The notes beneath the pieces are model-generated. The model was not told where the DNA came from. It did not search any database and worked only from the letters and a program-made list of their open reading frames with translations. From NCBI GenBank assembly GCA_009741485.1, contig CM019214.1, forward strand, positions 2,562,566-2,626,565: a DNA stretch of 64,000 nucleotides, given 5' to 3'. Both the position numbers and the translations under genes were made by a program. The stretch comes from Malurus cyaneus samueli. Lineage: Eukaryota; Chordata; Aves; Passeriformes; Maluridae. This document shows, piece by piece, positions 62,669-64,000 of the stretch (position 1 is its first letter; each line of letters opens with the position of its first letter).

Positions 62669-64000
62669 TGCCATAATGCATAGCCTTGTGCTAAAGTGCA
62701 CTGAGGTTTTGTCTTTCATCTTTGTTTTGGTAACTTTAGTTCTGCCTTGGTAGCTTTGAATCACAGTTGTATCCTTTGGGCAGAACCATAACAGAGTGAA
62801 CCTTTCCATCAAATGTTGGTAAATTGCAGTTTTATGGCATCACATTTCAATAAAACCACTTTTGCTGGTATCTTTGAAATTAGTTCTTTAAGTGGTCTAA
62901 ATTGCCCATTCACAGCAAACTGACATTGTCAGAAAAATCTTGAATCAGCATTCACAAGAGAAACACACAATGCTGTTGGACCTTTTCCTTCAGAACAAAT
63001 GAGCTTTAGAGATCTGTTCATCGTAGTCCTGTGTGTTTATCTGTAAACAATGGACATCTCACTTCAAGAGTTCTTTACAGTATTATTATGGATATATAAT
63101 AATCATAAATAATATTATGAAATGTCCTCTGAACTAAAATGGGGATATTTTAAAAACCAGTAATCACTGCAGAGAAAACACTTTTTTTGAGTCTTCACTT
63201 TCAATTTAATTGGAGATGCCATAGTGACCATACTGTTTAATTGGAGATTGGAAGGACTTGTTTTTAGCCTTCTTCTGCATGTTTCTATTATACTTTTAAT
63301 TTTTTCTCGTACTAATTTATGATCAGAACACATGTTATTGGTTTTTCAAAATGTTGAAGAGCTTTTTGTTTTGTGCTTTATGCTTTTCCTGACAATAATG
63401 TTTTCATTTGGATAAGAAAGGCAATTATGGAACTGGTTTTTATGTTATGTGATTTTCTTTTGAAAGTCATTTCACTTGAGATGAACTCTTCATAGATGAA
63501 AAGAGACTGCAGGGCTGTGCATGATGCTTGCATAGCAAATCACAGCCAATATTTTGCCTGTCTTTCAGCCCAGAACGTTTTGTTCAACACCACATTACTT
63601 TGTGTTTGAATAAGGCCTTAACCTGAGAGAAATGTTGGAAGTACCCTTTATTCATTCTTTATTTTTTCATTCACAGATTCCTTTTCTTGCATTTGCTCTT
63701 TGTCCTTGACACCCATTAAATCTCTGAGCAACTAAGGTGAAAGGTGCTTCTTAAGCTGAGCAGCACATCATCTCAGCCTTGTCTATCCCTACGACCCCAT
63801 TTCAAAATTGGGTTTTTTTTTTCTGCATTAAAAATTTTTGAACCAATGTCTTTCTGACAATTTCAAGTTCTAACCTTGAAATACGCTGGGGCAGTCCTTG
63901 AATTATGATTCCTTTTTGCATTACAAATTCATTGCTTGTGGATGCTTGTCATGTTGTAAGGCATCTCTGCAAGGATGACAAGATTCAACTCTTGCATGTT
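62669..64000. other. No gene recognised
   Basis: AT-rich sequence to the window end, with no exon or repeat that I can support. Confidence 0.45.

Noticed and set aside
1..64000. CRISPR array, operon, prophage or other prokaryotic system
   Set aside because: No spacer-repeat pattern, no dense coding. CR1 and LTR content shows bird nuclear DNA.
1..64000. tRNA, rRNA, snRNA or telomeric repeat
   Set aside because: No cloverleaf or box A/B pair, no conserved rRNA or U-snRNA segment, and no TTAGGG array seen by eye. A covariance-model search would be decisive.

Overview
The window looks like a non-coding stretch (intergenic or deep intronic) of a bird genome, most likely a songbird. Several independent CR1-type LINE fragments show the CR1 3' signature (the 'tccaacct...attctgtgattctg' tail, or its reverse complement 'cacagaatcac...ggttggaagg'). 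CR1 is the dominant bird LINE. Around them lie several endogenous-retrovirus LTRs and one extremely GC-rich tandem array in otherwise AT-rich DNA. I recognise no host protein-coding exon, tRNA, rRNA or known small RNA. Open frames outside the GC-rich array and the retroelements are short (up to about 160 codons) and resemble no family I know.

Layout. Positions 254-1563 hold a minus-strand CR1 with a recognisable reverse-transcriptase remnant, split by a solo LTR (871-1211). Positions 4400-5780 hold a cluster of CR1 pieces plus one other interspersed repeat. Positions 7800-9010 are a CpG-rich block: a short 21-bp repeat, then about 880 bp of a 9-bp GCCCTCAGN minisatellite, then a strong CTCF-like motif at 8973-8988. 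A further CR1 piece lies at about 9190-9345. From 9.4 to 24 kb there is only unique-looking AT-rich sequence and homopolymers. From 24 to 45 kb lie two LTR-like repeats of one family (24.4 and 36.7 kb), a CR1 tail (27.5 kb), a palindromic microrepeat (29.9 kb), a CR1 3' end (32.55 kb), a second solo LTR (33.5 kb), an LTR with a perfect 5-bp duplication (39.7 kb), an (AT)n tract, an A-rich tract and a possible LTR (44.5 kb). From 45 to 64 kb lie a related solo LTR with a perfect 6-bp duplication (54.2 kb), a 20-N assembly gap (60484-60503) and a fourth solo LTR (62.2 kb).

The most informative finding is a set of four related solo LTRs with TG...CA ends, each flanked by a 6-bp target-site duplication, as expected for ERVK-like elements. 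The most unusual sequence is the GC-rich minisatellite beside the CTCF-like motif. Its 9-bp unit has no stop codon, so it opens long spurious reading frames on both strands. I found no new gene system. What is here is retroelement history plus one possible regulatory or structural GC-rich locus.
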